Counted from the first letter of the stretch, positions 1 through 8,825 are shown. The stretch: DNA of 64,000 nt from Streptacidiphilus rugosus AM-16 (GCF_000744655.1 NZ_JQMJ01000004.1:4898001-4962000); one strand, 5' to 3'. The notes: generated from the letters alone by a model not told the origin. Made by a program: numbers and translations.

Positions 1-603
1 GGCCTGGGCCGGGTCCCAGCACTCGCGCTCCGGTGAGGCCGGCCGTGCCGTGATCGCGTGACGCGCCGGGTTGTAGGGGAGCCGCCGGGAGCGCACCGCG
101 TGGCTCAGGGCGCTGCTGAGGGTGGCGCTGATCCGGTAGACCGTCACCTGCCCGCGCCCCTTGAGCCGCTCGCCGGTCGCCCACTCCTCGATATGGCGCC
201 CGCGCAGGTCGATCAGCCGCATCCTGCCGAACGCCGGAATCAAGTCATCGTGGACGTAAGCCCGGTAGTTCGCGATTGTGGACGACTTCAGCGTGTGCTC
301 CTTCAGCGCGAGCCACTCCCGCAAGAACCCGGCCACCGTCACCCGCGGATCCTCCAGCACCCCCGTCCGCTCCGCTGCCAAGAACACCCGCAGTGCATCC
401 CACGCATCCGCCTCGCCGAGATAGCCGCCGCGACGCCGCGTGTGACGCCTCCCGTCCCGCGACGGAACATCCACCGCATACGTCCACACGCCATGCGCGT
501 CATCAGCGGCCAGTCGCGGACACGATGCCCCCAACTGCCCGCCGTCCCCACCTCGGCACCCGCAACGCCGGTACACCCGCCCACGAGCCCCACCGCCGGT
601 CAT
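1..603 (-). CDS. Tyrosine recombinase (phage-type integrase), N-terminal part, runs off the window
   Basis: Reading the minus strand from the ATG at 603 gives an open frame of about 200 codons to the window edge. It begins MTGGGARGRVYRRCGC, and an Arg/Cys-rich N-terminal segment is followed by the SAM-like core-binding domain (NYRAYVHDDLIPAFG, then VYRISATLSSALSHAVR). The same layout and many of the same residues occur in the complete recombinase at 25606-27072, so the two are paralogues. The catalytic Arg, His-x-x-Arg and Tyr lie beyond the window, so activity cannot be judged. No excisionase or relaxase gene is visible to its right. By family it would catalyse site-specific integration of a mobile element. 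Confidence 0.82.
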   Translation of the reverse strand, partial: MTGGGARGRVYRRCGCRGGDGGQLGASCPRLAADDAHGVWTYAVDVPSRDGRRHTRRRGGYLGEADAWDALRVFLAAERTGVLEDPRVTVAGFLREWLALKEHTLKSSTIANYRAYVHDDLIPAFGRMRLIDLRGRHIEEWATGERLKGRGQVTVYRISATLSSALSHAVRSRRLPYNPARHAITARPASPERECWDPAQA

Positions 604-855
604 GAAGACAACTCCCCTCGAAGTGATCACAAAGGGACAAGTGCCCGGCAAGCCACCATACGATCACCCAGCCCGGCCCGGCGCGCGAAGCTCTCACCAG
701 CGCAAACACCAATGCGACCGCGCGTCGGAGCACCCCTGGCCCTTTTTCGGTTCGGCTGGGCCTCGGCCGGGACGCCCGCCGGTGTAACGACGGTCAGGCG
801 AGGTCACCGGCACGTGACTGAAGGCGCGTGATCTGGATTTGGGGATCAGGCGGGT

Positions 856-1408
856 GCAGCACTCAACGAGTTCAACCTGACCACCGTCCCCCAACGGCGC
901 CATCGACGCCCTCGACGTCGACCAGGCCGTCGCGACCTTGTCGGCGATCCGTCCGAAGGCCGCCGAGATCCTCGAACTGTACGGAGTGAACCAGCCCGGG
1001 ACCACGGCCGGGCAAGCCTTGACCCAGGCGCAAACGGACCTGACGTTCCGCTTGCCCGCACGGCGGGTGGCCGCCGCCCACCAGGGCCGCACCCACTTCT
1101 ACGAGTTCGGCTGGCGATCTCCTGCCCTCGGCGGAAGGCTCGGCGCCTGCCACAGCCTCATCCTGCCGTTCATGTTCAACACCTTGTCCCTCGACACCGG
1201 CCCGGACCGCATGGCGGGCCCGAACCCGCCGCAAGAGCTTGCCGAGCGTGTTCACCGGGCCTGGATCGACTTCGCCACCACAAGGGACCCGGGCTGGCCC
1301 GAATACGGCCCCGACCGCCAGTTGATGTGGCTGGACACCCCCAGCACCACTCGCCCCGACGACGTGCCGTGGGCCAACGTCGAGCGCTTCGAACCCACCC
1401 GGGCATAG
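856..1408 (+). pseudogene. Carboxylesterase type B, C-terminal remnant with frameshift
   Basis: The frame from 881 to 1408 reads as the last third of a type-B carboxylesterase (p-nitrobenzyl esterase family): AVATLSAIRPKAAEILELY, FYEFGWRSPALGGRLGACHS (the His of the catalytic triad lies in this block), and RVHRAWIDFATTRDPGWP. Just upstream, in another frame (856-891), the family segment ALNEFNLTTVP can be read, so a one-base shift lies near 880-892. The Ser-containing N-terminal two thirds are absent. I therefore call it a decayed fragment, not a functional gene. Confidence 0.72.
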
Positions 1409-1687
1409 AGTTCCGTCTGGACGTCGGGCTCAACTACCGCTGCCCGTCCACGAATCGCCAACGGGCAAGTGTCGTCTCGAAGGGCTCCCAAAACCCGGAA
1501 TACGGCGAGGATGCCCAGCCTGACCCGATGGTACGTGGGGCATCCGGGCAACCCGGTCGGTCAACGCCGTCACGGCCGACGGGCCGAACGCACCACACCG
1601 CAGAGATCAATCTCCCAGAAGGCCTCACTCGCGTGAACACGGTGGGTGAACGCCACGCACCGGCACCTTCGGGCAGTCCGCCCTGCC

Positions 1688-2251
1688 TCAGAACCCGGGC
1701 ATCTGGAAGTCGTTGAAGAACCACAGCGCGCTCGTGTACCAGATGACGACGACCGCGACCACCAGGAGACCGCCGGCGAGCGGCAGAAGCCATCCGACCC
1801 GCAGCCGGGAGCGAACGAACACCACCTTGGCCGCGAACGCGCCGTAGAAGAAGCAGGCGGAGAGGGAATGGACGGCCGCTCGCACAGGAGTGAGTTCGAC
1901 ACCATAGGTCTGAACGCAGTGGACGGTGATGGGGATCGTGCCGAGGAACACGAGGGCACCGACCACCCGGTGTGCGCGCGGAACGGCCTTCGGTACCGTC
2001 CTGACGCGCGGAAGCCGCCGGTACATCCACAGCGCCAGCAGGAGCTGGACCATCGCCAGCCCGAGGATGGCCGTGGCCAGTCTGGCCTTGAGCCGCACCG
2101 CGTCGGTCAGATGCTGCCCGAAGAGGCCGCTGGCGTAGTCGGGTGTGATGGTGCGGCCGACCAGGAAAAGCGCCAGTGCCACAGCAAGGGCCAGTGCCGA
2201 AGCCGAGCCCACCACGATGCCCGTCCTGCGTCGGTGCGCATCCGCGTCCAC
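1688..2251 (-). CDS. DUF6529-type integral membrane protein
   Basis: About 187 aa with four to five hydrophobic segments: an N-terminal helix, the block LATAILGLAMVQLLLALWMY, a helix around GALVFLGTIPITVHCVQTYG, FFYGAFAAKVVFV, and a C-terminal helix ending WYTSALWFFNDF. His residues in HRVVG, TVHCV and AAVHS are spaced like haem ligands in small b-type membrane cytochromes, but that is inference. GTG at 2251 is chosen because GGAGGA sits 6 nt upstream. It lies 131 bp downstream of the secreted propeller gene on the same strand, so the two may be co-transcribed. I recall this family as DUF6529; its function is not known to me. Confidence 0.7.
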   Translation of the reverse strand: MDADAHRRRTGIVVGSASALALAVALALFLVGRTITPDYASGLFGQHLTDAVRLKARLATAILGLAMVQLLLALWMYRRLPRVRTVPKAVPRAHRVVGALVFLGTIPITVHCVQTYGVELTPVRAAVHSLSACFFYGAFAAKVVFVRSRLRVGWLLPLAGGLLVVAVVVIWYTSALWFFNDFQMPGF

Positions 2252-2382
2252 CGCCCATCCTCCGTCCAAAGAGCCGGTGCGAGGGAGCGAACCACTCGAC
2301 CGACAGCCCCCTTACGGAGGTCTGCCCAGGTCAGCGGTCCGCACCGAGTGCCACGCGAGACGCGGCGTTAATGGCGGTCCGG

Positions 2383-3513
2383 TTAGCGGAGCTTGTCGAG
2401 CTGGTTGGTGGCGTCGTCCACGAAGTAGACGGCGTTCTGGTTCAGGCTCACGGCCAGGCCGAAGAGGGCGCCCGCGCCGGGCGGGGTGCCGCTGGAGTCC
2501 AGTTGGCGCCAGGCGATCTGGTCACCGTGCGGCGTGGTCTCGACGATGTTGCCATCGTCGGCGTTCACGGTGAGTACGTCCTCGCGGGGTGAGATGGCCA
2601 GTCCCAGGGGGCCGTTGAGGTGGCCGCCCTTGCTGATGACCCGTCCGATGCCGGCGCTTCGGTCACGGTGAAGGGAGTCGGGGATGACGGTGATCCGGTT
2701 GGCGGCGGTGTCGGCAACGTAGAGCGTGCCGTGTCGGCCCAGTCCGACGCCGGTGGGCCCAACGACAAGCGCGGCGGGATCGGTCCGTTCCGGGAAGCCT
2801 GATCCGATGACGCGGGTGTCGACCCAGGTCGGCGGATCGTCGCCGCACCGGTTCAGGGTGATCCGCAGGACGGTGCCGCGGTGGACCGTCCTGCCGCCGG
2901 CGGCCACGGTGCCGTTCAGGACGTTGGTGACGAAAAGGTCCGTGGTGTCCCCGAAGCTGGCCGCAGTCATGTCCCAGGGGCCGTTGATGCCGTGGCCGGC
3001 CAGCGTCTCACGGACGTGTCCGCGGCTGTCCAGGACCAGCAGGCATCCGGCCTTCGCCGTGGCGGGGGTGCCGTCGGTCGTGGGCAGGCTGCCCACGACG
3101 ACCCAGCCGCCCGGCAGGACCGCCAGCGCGGTGGTGGGCCCGATTCCACCGGGACAGCTCCCAGGCAGATGGTTGGCGTCGATGCGGGCGAACGGTCGGA
3201 CCCGGCCGCCGGGGGCGACCTCGACGATCGTGGTACCGGTGCCCTGGAGGTTTTTGACGTTGTTGAAGTTGCTCACCAACACGTCGCCACGGTGCAGACG
3301 GCCCACAGACGATTCGACCACGGCGGTGCCGTACGGGTTCACGTCCCCGTTGCCCGGAACGGTGGACGCCACCGTGGAGATGCGGTGGAGCCCTCCCAGG
3401 AACGATCCCGCGGCTCCGGCCGGGGACGCTCCAGTCACCGTCAGAGCTCCTGCGGCCAGTCCGGCGGCCAGCATCGGCGCCACCAGCGACCTGCAGCGGA
3501 TTCCGAGTCTCAC
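2383..3513 (-). CDS. Secreted NHL/SMP-30-like beta-propeller protein
   Basis: 376 aa. A Sec signal peptide spans roughly residues 1-34 (hydrophobic core APMLAAGLAAGALTV, cleavage near SPAGAAG). The rest is made of propeller-like blades with repeated patterns such as GGWVVVGSLP, GPWDMTAASFGDTTDLFVTNV, GRHGTLYVADTAANRITVI, LNGPLGLAISPREDVLTVNADDG and LFGLAVSLNQNAVYFVDDATN. GTG 3513 has GGAGG six bases upstream, better than the TTG at 3525. Such exported propellers often bind ligands or act on lactones; no catalytic residues can be named here. It is followed by the DUF6529-type gene. Confidence 0.75.
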   Translation of the reverse strand: MRLGIRCRSLVAPMLAAGLAAGALTVTGASPAGAAGSFLGGLHRISTVASTVPGNGDVNPYGTAVVESSVGRLHRGDVLVSNFNNVKNLQGTGTTIVEVAPGGRVRPFARIDANHLPGSCPGGIGPTTALAVLPGGWVVVGSLPTTDGTPATAKAGCLLVLDSRGHVRETLAGHGINGPWDMTAASFGDTTDLFVTNVLNGTVAAGGRTVHRGTVLRITLNRCGDDPPTWVDTRVIGSGFPERTDPAALVVGPTGVGLGRHGTLYVADTAANRITVIPDSLHRDRSAGIGRVISKGGHLNGPLGLAISPREDVLTVNADDGNIVETTPHGDQIAWRQLDSSGTPPGAGALFGLAVSLNQNAVYFVDDATNQLDKLR

Positions 3514-4136
3514 GCCCACCTCCAACAGGGGACGGCCACCCTCACCGTCTCGTCACACACGGTCGCGATCCATCACAGCACGCGCACGGTCGGGCCGGCA
3601 CACGACACGCACACCGGTCCGGCCTCGGCCTCGCCCGCCCCCGACAACGGACGTTCGCCGGCCGAGCAGCGGCACCCGACAGCAGTGGCTTCGCGGTCGC
3701 GAACGCGTGGCGCCACAAGCCGCTACAACACTCCCGGCTTCCTGCGGCCGGCTCCTGACACGCCCCCAGCGAGAGAGCACACGCTCAAGCGTCGTGGCCA
3801 CCGCCGAGTGGAACCGCGCCGAGGCCGTCGAGAGGCGCCGCAAGGAGCTGCCCGCGCCACCGAGAGCCGGCGCACGCCGAGGAGGTGCTCCGTTTGATCG
3901 GGTGCACAGCGTCGTCCTCCCCGGGGCACCGGTCGGCCGATACCCGACGGGTCCATCCCCGGTTACGGCAGTCGGACGCCACTGCGGACTCTTGGTCACC
4001 CGCACGCGTGAAGGTCGGGCGTGGGGCTGATCGCCCCGGGCAGCGGGGCGGCATTCGTGCGTAGCGTGGTTCCGCGACTCGCCGTCGGCGGGTCGGTGGC
4101 CGGCGCCACCGCTTCCCCAGGGCCAAGAGGTCTGTC
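3514..4136. other. Intergenic stretch of about 620 bp with no supported gene
   Basis: All six frames are open for long distances, as expected at this GC content, but none gives a recognisable domain or a convincing start with a ribosome site. The last 40 bp should carry the promoter and an AAGAGG ribosome site for the lipoprotein gene at 4137. Confidence 0.5.
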
Positions 4137-4724
4137 ATGAATCGTGCCATCACACTTGCGGTCGGGATGGTCGCCGTCGCGGCCTGTTCTTCCGGATGCA
4201 GCAGTTCCGGTACCACGGCTTCCTCGACCTCGCCCGCCGGCACCAGTGCCTCGACGACCACCACCGGCTCGGCCGTGCCCAGTGGCAGTGCGGCCACCCC
4301 GACCGGAGGCGCCGCCACGGTGAAGACGGCGAGTTCGCCGCTCGGCCAGATCCTGGTCGACGGCTCGGGCAGGACGTTGTACCTGTTCAAGGCCGATACC
4401 GGGACGACCTCGACCTGCAACGGATCCTGTGCCCAGGCATGGCCGCCGCAGACCACGACGGGGAAGCCCAGCAGCAGCGGAGTGACCGCATCCCAGGTCG
4501 GAACGACCACCCGAACCGACCACTCCACCCAGGTGACCTACCACGGCCACCCGCTCTACTACTTCGCCGAGGACACCAAGCCCGGCCAAACCAACGGCCA
4601 GGGCGTCAACGCCTTCGGCGCCTCCTGGTACGTGGTCAGCCCCAGCGGCACCCCGGTCACCAGCGCCGCCTCGGCGTCTGCGTCGGCATCTGCCGGCTCC
4701 ACGAGCGGCGGGGGCGGGTACTGA
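4137..4724 (+). CDS. Lipoprotein with COG4315-type secreted repeats
   Basis: 195 aa. A short signal peptide ends in a lipobox-like VAVAAC (Cys17), followed by a Ser/Thr/Gly-rich linker to about residue 60. Two copies of the small domain known from COG4315 (lipoprotein with Yx(FWY)xxD motif) follow: the first around LGQILVDGSGRTLYLFKAD with STCNGSCAQAWPP, the second around VTYHGHPLYYFAEDT. The C terminus is low complexity (AS repeats, SGGGGY). It is probably anchored to the outer face of the membrane. The biochemical role of the family is unknown. It appears monocistronic. Confidence 0.82.
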   Translation: MNRAITLAVGMVAVAACSSGCSSSGTTASSTSPAGTSASTTTTGSAVPSGSAATPTGGAATVKTASSPLGQILVDGSGRTLYLFKADTGTTSTCNGSCAQAWPPQTTTGKPSSSGVTASQVGTTTRTDHSTQVTYHGHPLYYFAEDTKPGQTNGQGVNAFGASWYVVSPSGTPVTSAASASASASAGSTSGGGGY

Positions 4725-4832
4725 GACCCCTACCTCACTTCCGTCCCCTCGACGACGAGCAACGGCGGAGTGTCGCCCGGCGGGTGCCACTCCGCCTCGG
4801 ACGATCGTCAGATCTGACACTTCGGAGGAGAG

Positions 4833-5477
4833 TTGGCCAGGGCGACGGGCACTGACTTCGTCCGGACCAGGCGGAGCCTGCACGGACTCGCCGAGTTGCT
4901 GATGGCTGGGCCCCAGTTCCGCCGCAGCGGGACGATCCGGCTTCGGGTGATCCCAGGCGGATTCGCCACCACCAAGGAACCGGACATCAGGGTGCAGGAC
5001 CTGCGCCTGATCGCGGGCGGACACACACTCTCCCTGGCAGGCAGCTACGCGGACCTGGCCCGCACCGCCGGGATCACCCCCGGAGCCCCGGTGGACCTCT
5101 ACCCCCAAGGAAGCGACATCGCCACCGAGGACACCATCGAGGTCGATCCGCAGTCCGCTGGGCGGATCTCCGACGTCCTCGCACTCGGCCTTCAGGCGCT
5201 GGGCCACTTCGCCCCGCACGAGACCGCCGTGCTGTGGCCCGAACACTTCGACCTCAGCGTTACCTGGGACGAGGTCAACTTCGGCATCTCCCTCGGCGAC
5301 GCATTCGCGGACGAGCCCTACGCGTACGTCGGGCCGTGGACCCCGCCGCAGTCGGACGCGTTCTGGAACGCGCCCTTCGGCGCCGCACGTCCCCTGAGCG
5401 GACTCTCCGACGCCCCCGCACTCGAAGCCTTCTACGCAGAAGGCCGTCGCCTGGCCCACCAGGCCCGTTCGGCCTGA
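4833..5477 (+). CDS. Conserved hypothetical protein, 214 aa
   Basis: The TTG start at 4833 is supported by GGAGGAGAG a few bases upstream. The product is acidic, with no signal peptide or membrane segment. It has a run of well-formed sequence (GSYADLARTAGITPG, ETAVLWPEHFDLSVTWDEVNFG, EPYAYVGPWTPPQSDAFWNAPFG) rich in Trp, Tyr and Phe, suggesting a folded globular protein. I do not recognise a named domain. It stands alone on this strand after the lipoprotein. Confidence 0.72.
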   Translation: MARATGTDFVRTRRSLHGLAELLMAGPQFRRSGTIRLRVIPGGFATTKEPDIRVQDLRLIAGGHTLSLAGSYADLARTAGITPGAPVDLYPQGSDIATEDTIEVDPQSAGRISDVLALGLQALGHFAPHETAVLWPEHFDLSVTWDEVNFGISLGDAFADEPYAYVGPWTPPQSDAFWNAPFGAARPLSGLSDAPALEAFYAEGRRLAHQARSA

Positions 5478-5523
5478 TGACACTGCGCCTGCCGACAACC
5501 TCATCCGTGCCAGTTCAGTCGCC

Positions 5524-5622
5524 ATGTTGGTACGCGTGGATGGCGCCGACAAGCCGGTCCCTCCGGCGTATGTCGAGGTGGGCAAGCTGCCCGAGTTCGA
5601 GCGGTTCAGGCACCGGACGTAG
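5524..5622 (+). other. 32-codon open frame, possible C-terminal gene fragment
   Basis: An ATG frame reads MLVRVDGADKPVPPAYVEVG and continues KLPEFERFRHRT before TAG. It reads like real protein rather than random GC-rich sequence but has no ribosome site and no detectable partner. It may be the tail of a deleted gene. Confidence is low. Confidence 0.25.
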
Positions 5623-5712
5623 TGGCGCCGCCGGGTCCGCCCTCAACTACGTGGGATGATCGGGCACTTGTTCGAGCAATCCGGGCAGTATCAGGCCCGA
5701 CCGAATCAGCCG

Positions 5713-5879
5713 TACAGTCTGTGGTGGAATACCTGCTCCTTGGTTGGTGTGAGCGTGCGAATCCGTGTGCGTGGGTGACTGCTCGGCCTGACCGATCGAC
5801 AGGGTCCGCTTCGGCGGCGATTGTTCCAGCTGCCCCAGCCCCCGGCGGCGTCCCACAGGAGACGGCCGAGGAGACCTGG
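5713..5879 (+). promoter_or_regulatory. STAS leader copy A
   Basis: First of four related sequences (also 7625-7794, 8391-8550, 13171-13331). Each begins with TANAGT (here TACAGT, possibly a -10 box), runs about 160-170 nt, and ends in a conserved block from CCAGCTGCCCCAG to GGCCGAGGAG just before the start codon. The block contains a short hairpin (GTC with GAC flanks) immediately 5' of the ribosome site. The same stretch is also open in frame with the downstream gene, so it could instead encode an N-terminal extension. Confidence 0.5.
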
Positions 5880-6377
5880 ATGGGCGCGCGCGACATCAAT
5901 GCCCGATCGACGGCTGACCGCCAACACCTGCGCCGGTGCGGGATCGGGAGCTCGGCCGCACTCGCGGTTGAGCGTCACGACGGGCAGGGCAGGACGACGA
6001 TCAGGTTGACCGGCGAGCTGGGCCGGGACTCGGGCCGCTCCTGCGCCGGGAGTCGGCCGGTTGTCTGGCCGGTGGCGTGCACGGCATCCCGGTGGCTCGC
6101 CATGGTCGCCCTCGACGACTGCAGCGGCCTGATCGCACTCCTGCAGGCCCACCGGCGCGAGGCCGTGGTCGGGGCGGCGTTGCGACTGCACGACCCCAGG
6201 CCCGTCGCGAGCATATGCAGATCGCGGCGCGAGGCGTTGCGGCTGCGAGAGGATCTGTCCTCGTGCGCTTCATCGACCGGCTCTCCCCGAGTAACCAGCG
6301 GAAACTCGGGCGGTCGGGCAGCAGCGCCGTCCGTCACGGCGGTGGCGACCGGGACGAGCCGGGGCTGTCTCAGGTGA
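5880..6377 (+). pseudogene. Decayed STAS-domain anti-anti-sigma factor (copy A)
   Basis: The N terminus (ALAVERHDGQGRTTIRLTGEL) and the later DDCSGLIALLQAHRREAV and LRLHDPRPVA segments match the intact STAS proteins at 7795 and 13332. The middle is scrambled: the sequence corresponding to RxxLxxCLADGVHAIEVDL is readable only in another frame (CLAGGVHGIPVA), and the frame runs on into unrelated residues after about position 120. At least two frameshifts explain this. A functional protein would bind an anti-sigma factor through the phosphorylatable Ser of DxSGL; this copy is unlikely to. Confidence 0.68.
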
Positions 6378-6391
6378 AGTCGGAGACGGAC

Positions 6392-6583
6392 ATGACGAGG
6401 CTGACTGTCTCCCAGGTGATCGCCTGCCTGGTGCGGGCCGTCCGGTGCGGCGACGCGCGGATGGCCCAGGAACTTCTGTCCCGGTTCAGCACGCTGGCCG
6501 AGTTGGAGGACCTGATGGAATTGCGGGCTGCACTGGAGGCGGACCTGCGCAGCGGACCGGACCGCCCCTCGTTCAGGCCGTGA
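6392..6583 (+). CDS. Small hypothetical helical protein, 63 aa
   Basis: ATG 6392 is preceded by GGAGA at a good distance. The product is predicted to be all helix (VSQVIACLVRAVRCGDARMAQ, then LLSRFSTLAELEDLMELRAALEAD), acidic at the C terminus, with no known motif. It sits between the decayed STAS gene and an IS30 remnant. It could be a small regulatory or partner protein, or a remnant; no function is assigned. Confidence 0.45.
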   Translation: MTRLTVSQVIACLVRAVRCGDARMAQELLSRFSTLAELEDLMELRAALEADLRSGPDRPSFRP

Positions 6584-6695
6584 GTAGTTTCGATGCAGGA
6601 CACCCACTTTGGTCGGTCGGGATCTGCCCGTTTTGGCGTCGCCAGCGCTCGTGTTCAGTTGGCGGATTCGCATGATCGTCGCAACATTGCTGGTC

Positions 6696-7095
6696 TCATG
6701 CTGTCAGAGCGGCGGCGAAGGCGTGGGCAGGACTTCGCCATCCCAGGGTCTTCCGGGGCCGGTCGTTGAGCCGTTCCTCGCTTGCGCGTATTTCATCGGC
6801 GGTGCGGACGGACAGGGCCGTGCCCTTGGGGAGGCATTGCCGCAGCGGGCCGTTGATGTTCTCGTTCATGCCGCACTGCCAGGGGCTGGCTGGGCAGGCG
6901 AAGAGGACACCATCCTGGAAAAGCGGCGCCAGTTCGTCGCGGCGGGCCGTGTCGATGCCCTGGTCCTACATCAGCGTCATCCTCGCGGTTTCGGGAGGGC
7001 CGCCGTCGCGGCCGTGACGGCGTCGCGAACGTTCGCGGAGTCGTGCCCGTCGGGCAGCGGGATGAGTCGCAGCGGAGCGTGTGCGGCGGTCGACG
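6696..7095 (-). pseudogene. IS30-family transposase, C-terminal remnant
   Basis: On the minus strand the end of an IS30 transposase can be read: PWQCGMNENINGPLRQCLPK, then RTADEIRASEERLNDRPRKT and LGWRSP before TGA at 6696. The conserved Trp of the LTWDQG block is replaced by a stop (LM-stop-DQGIDTARRDELAP near 6968). Upstream, PLPDGHDSANVRDAVTAA is in another frame. The N-terminal half, the left terminal repeat and the first catalytic Asp region are missing. It marks past insertion and decay in this patch. Confidence 0.8.
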
Positions 7096-7209
7096 CGTGG
7101 CGGCCGATCCGACAGGTCGCCCTCTCCTTGTGCCGAGTACGGCGCTGGGCTCCGGCCCGAGCCAACGCACGGAGAGGCGGCCGGGACGACCCCGGCCTAC
7201 GGTGGACGT

Positions 7210-7458
7210 GTGGACGGCGAGATCACTGCGCAGGACCTCAAGAACGTGCTGCGGGCGCTGGCCGAGCTGTTCGAGGAACTGCGGCGCTTCCCCACCGACC
7301 GGGACGTCGTGCAGCGCACCGGCATGCCGGTGGACGACGTGGGGCGAACACTGAGGACCCTGGCCGAGAACGAGATGATCACCGAGCGGAGCGAGGGCGG
7401 CCACCGTGTGGTGACCCGGGTGACCCGGGTCGGCGTGGCGTTCGCGAGTGAGACCTGA
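7210..7458 (+). CDS. Small winged-helix-like protein, 82 aa
   Basis: The GTG start gives VDGEITAQDLKNVLRALAEL and then TDRDVVQRTGMPVDDVGRTL followed by AENEMITERSEGG. The pattern of helix, helix-turn-helix and beta-wing resembles a compact winged-helix DNA-binding domain (MarR/ArsR-like fold). Without a database match the assignment is inference. The ribosome site is weak, and the open frame continues upstream to 7081. No partner gene is adjacent except the STAS gene that follows. Confidence 0.5.
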   Translation: MDGEITAQDLKNVLRALAELFEELRRFPTDRDVVQRTGMPVDDVGRTLRTLAENEMITERSEGGHRVVTRVTRVGVAFASET

Positions 7459-7624
7459 ACGGTATGCAGCCGGCCACCAGGGGCGGCGTGGCGGACGAGA
7501 TCTTCGAGCCCATCCGGCCTAGGGCGCGGACTTCGACTCCCCGTGGACCTGGCTCGAGAGGAACACGGCCTCGGCGGAACTCAGGTGTCCATGCGGCCCA
7601 GTACCGGTCTGCTCCGGCAAGCCG

Positions 7625-7794
7625 TACAGTCCGTGGTGAACAGTGGACTATCTGTTCTCGGCTGGTGTGAGCATTCGAGCGTCCTGCGTCGAGGTGCCTC
7701 CGGCCGACCGACTGAGCTGACCGCTTCGGCGGTGATCGTTCCAGCTGCCCCAGACCCCGGCGGCGTCCCAGAGGAGACGGCCGAGGAGATCTGG
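7625..7794 (+). promoter_or_regulatory. STAS leader copy B
   Basis: Same layout as copy A: TACAGT at 7625-7630, 170 nt to the ATG, and the terminal block CCAGCTGCCCCAGACCCCGG to GACGGCCGAGGAG with GAGGAG six bases before ATG 7795. In the hairpin a CGTC arm pairs with GACG. In copy C the corresponding bases are TGTC and GACA, so the pairing is kept by a double change. Confidence 0.52.
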
Positions 7795-8205
7795 ATGCCC
7801 ACGAACCACATCACCGGCCGATCGAAGGGGGCCCGCCGTCGCCCGCCACCCCGGTGCGGGGCCGCGGTGCCGACGGAGACACTCACCGTCGAACGGCACG
7901 ACCGGCACGGCAGGGCCGAGATCACACTGGCCGGCGAGATCGACATGGCCTCCGCGCCAATCGTGCGCCACGCACTGTCGCGCTGCCTGGCCGACGGCGT
8001 GCACGCCATCGAGGTCGACCTCGCCCAGGTCGGCTTCTGCGACTGCAGCGGGCTGAGCGCGTTGCTGCAGGCCTACCAGCGAGCCACTGCAGCCGGAGTG
8101 TCCTTGCGGCTGCGCGACCCGAGACCTGTCGTGGCCCGGCTGATCGCGCTGGCCTGTACCGACACCCCCCTGCTGCACCTGGGAGGCGCAGGAGGGGACT
8201 GCTGA
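7795..8205 (+). CDS. STAS-domain anti-sigma factor antagonist (copy B, intact)
   Basis: 136 aa. A basic N-terminal tail (about 28 residues) is followed by a full STAS domain: LTVERHDRHGRAEITLAGEI, then VRHALSRCLADGVHAIEVDL, AQVGFCDCSGLSALLQAYQR and LRLRDPRPVVARLIAL. The Ser of DCSGL is the residue phosphorylated in SpoIIAA/RsbV-type antagonists. By family it binds an RsbW/SpoIIAB-like anti-sigma kinase when unphosphorylated and so frees a sigma factor. No kinase or sigma gene is adjacent, so the partner must be elsewhere. The nearest paralogue is 13332-13730. Confidence 0.88.
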   Translation: MPTNHITGRSKGARRRPPPRCGAAVPTETLTVERHDRHGRAEITLAGEIDMASAPIVRHALSRCLADGVHAIEVDLAQVGFCDCSGLSALLQAYQRATAAGVSLRLRDPRPVVARLIALACTDTPLLHLGGAGGDC

Positions 8206-8390
8206 CAGCACTCGTCCCGACGGATGCCGACGCTGCGTGCGGCAGGCCCCCTGCCCCGCCCCCCGTCTCGTCGTGCGCGGCTCCGACGACGGCACGGTGG
8301 ACCGAGTGGCGACCCCTCCGGCCTGGCAGACCGTTGCTTCGGCTGCTCCCCCGGCCGCTCTGTGCGGTACCAGGCTGCTGCGGCACAGCG

Positions 8391-8550
8391 TAGAGTCGAT
8401 GGCGGAAGTGCGTTGTCGGCGGGTTCGGACGCCCGAAGCCCTGTTCTCCGGCGTCTCGGGCAGACCGACTGAGCCGGCCGCTTCAGCGGCGAGCGCTCCA
8501 GCTGCCCAAGACCCCGGTGGTGTCCCAGACGAGACAGCCGAGGAGTCCGG
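8391..8550 (+). promoter_or_regulatory. STAS leader copy C
   Basis: TAGAGT at 8391-8396; 160 nt to a GTG at 8551. The end block reads CCAGCTGCCCAAGACCCC to GACAGCCGAGGAG. Compared with copy D, one base has been lost between the ribosome site and the start codon. Otherwise the C and D leaders have the same length. Confidence 0.48.
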
Positions 8551-8720
8551 GTGTCCGCGAACAGCATCACCCGCGCGATCAAGGACGAACGCGGACCGCT
8601 CACCCGCCGGATGGGCGTTGTCGGCGACGAGGGCGGATGTGGTCAGGTGGCGTCGAAACCCTCGGGGGCCTGCAGATCGTGCAGGCGACGACGCTGCCCG
8701 AACGCACCCGGTTGCGGCTG
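8551..8720 (+). pseudogene. Degenerate reading frame behind STAS leader C
   Basis: From GTG 8551 the frame starts VSANSITRAIKDERGPLTRR, similar in its first residues to copy D (MSAESVVTRRL). It then loses all STAS similarity and meets a stop within about 60 codons. Part of the following DNA may be STAS-derived but I cannot read a domain. I take it as a truncated STAS paralogue. The gap from 8206 to 8825 holds nothing else I can support. Confidence 0.4.
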
Positions 8721-8825
8721 ATCTCAGGAATCTCGGCCGGGCTGGTTCGATTCGCTGCCGACCTGTTGTCGGCGCGTGTTGTCGGCGCCTGGTGTCGAAG
8801 AACCGGAACGCGGGAGGCGCACACG

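Noticed and set aside
3996-5585. 529-codon open frame on the minus strand
   Set aside because: It lies opposite the lipoprotein and the 214-aa gene, has no domain and is Arg/Gly-rich; it is a high-GC shadow frame.
7625-8550. Insertion-sequence ends behind the STAS leaders
   Set aside because: No terminal inverted repeats, target duplications or transposase frame accompany the leader copies.
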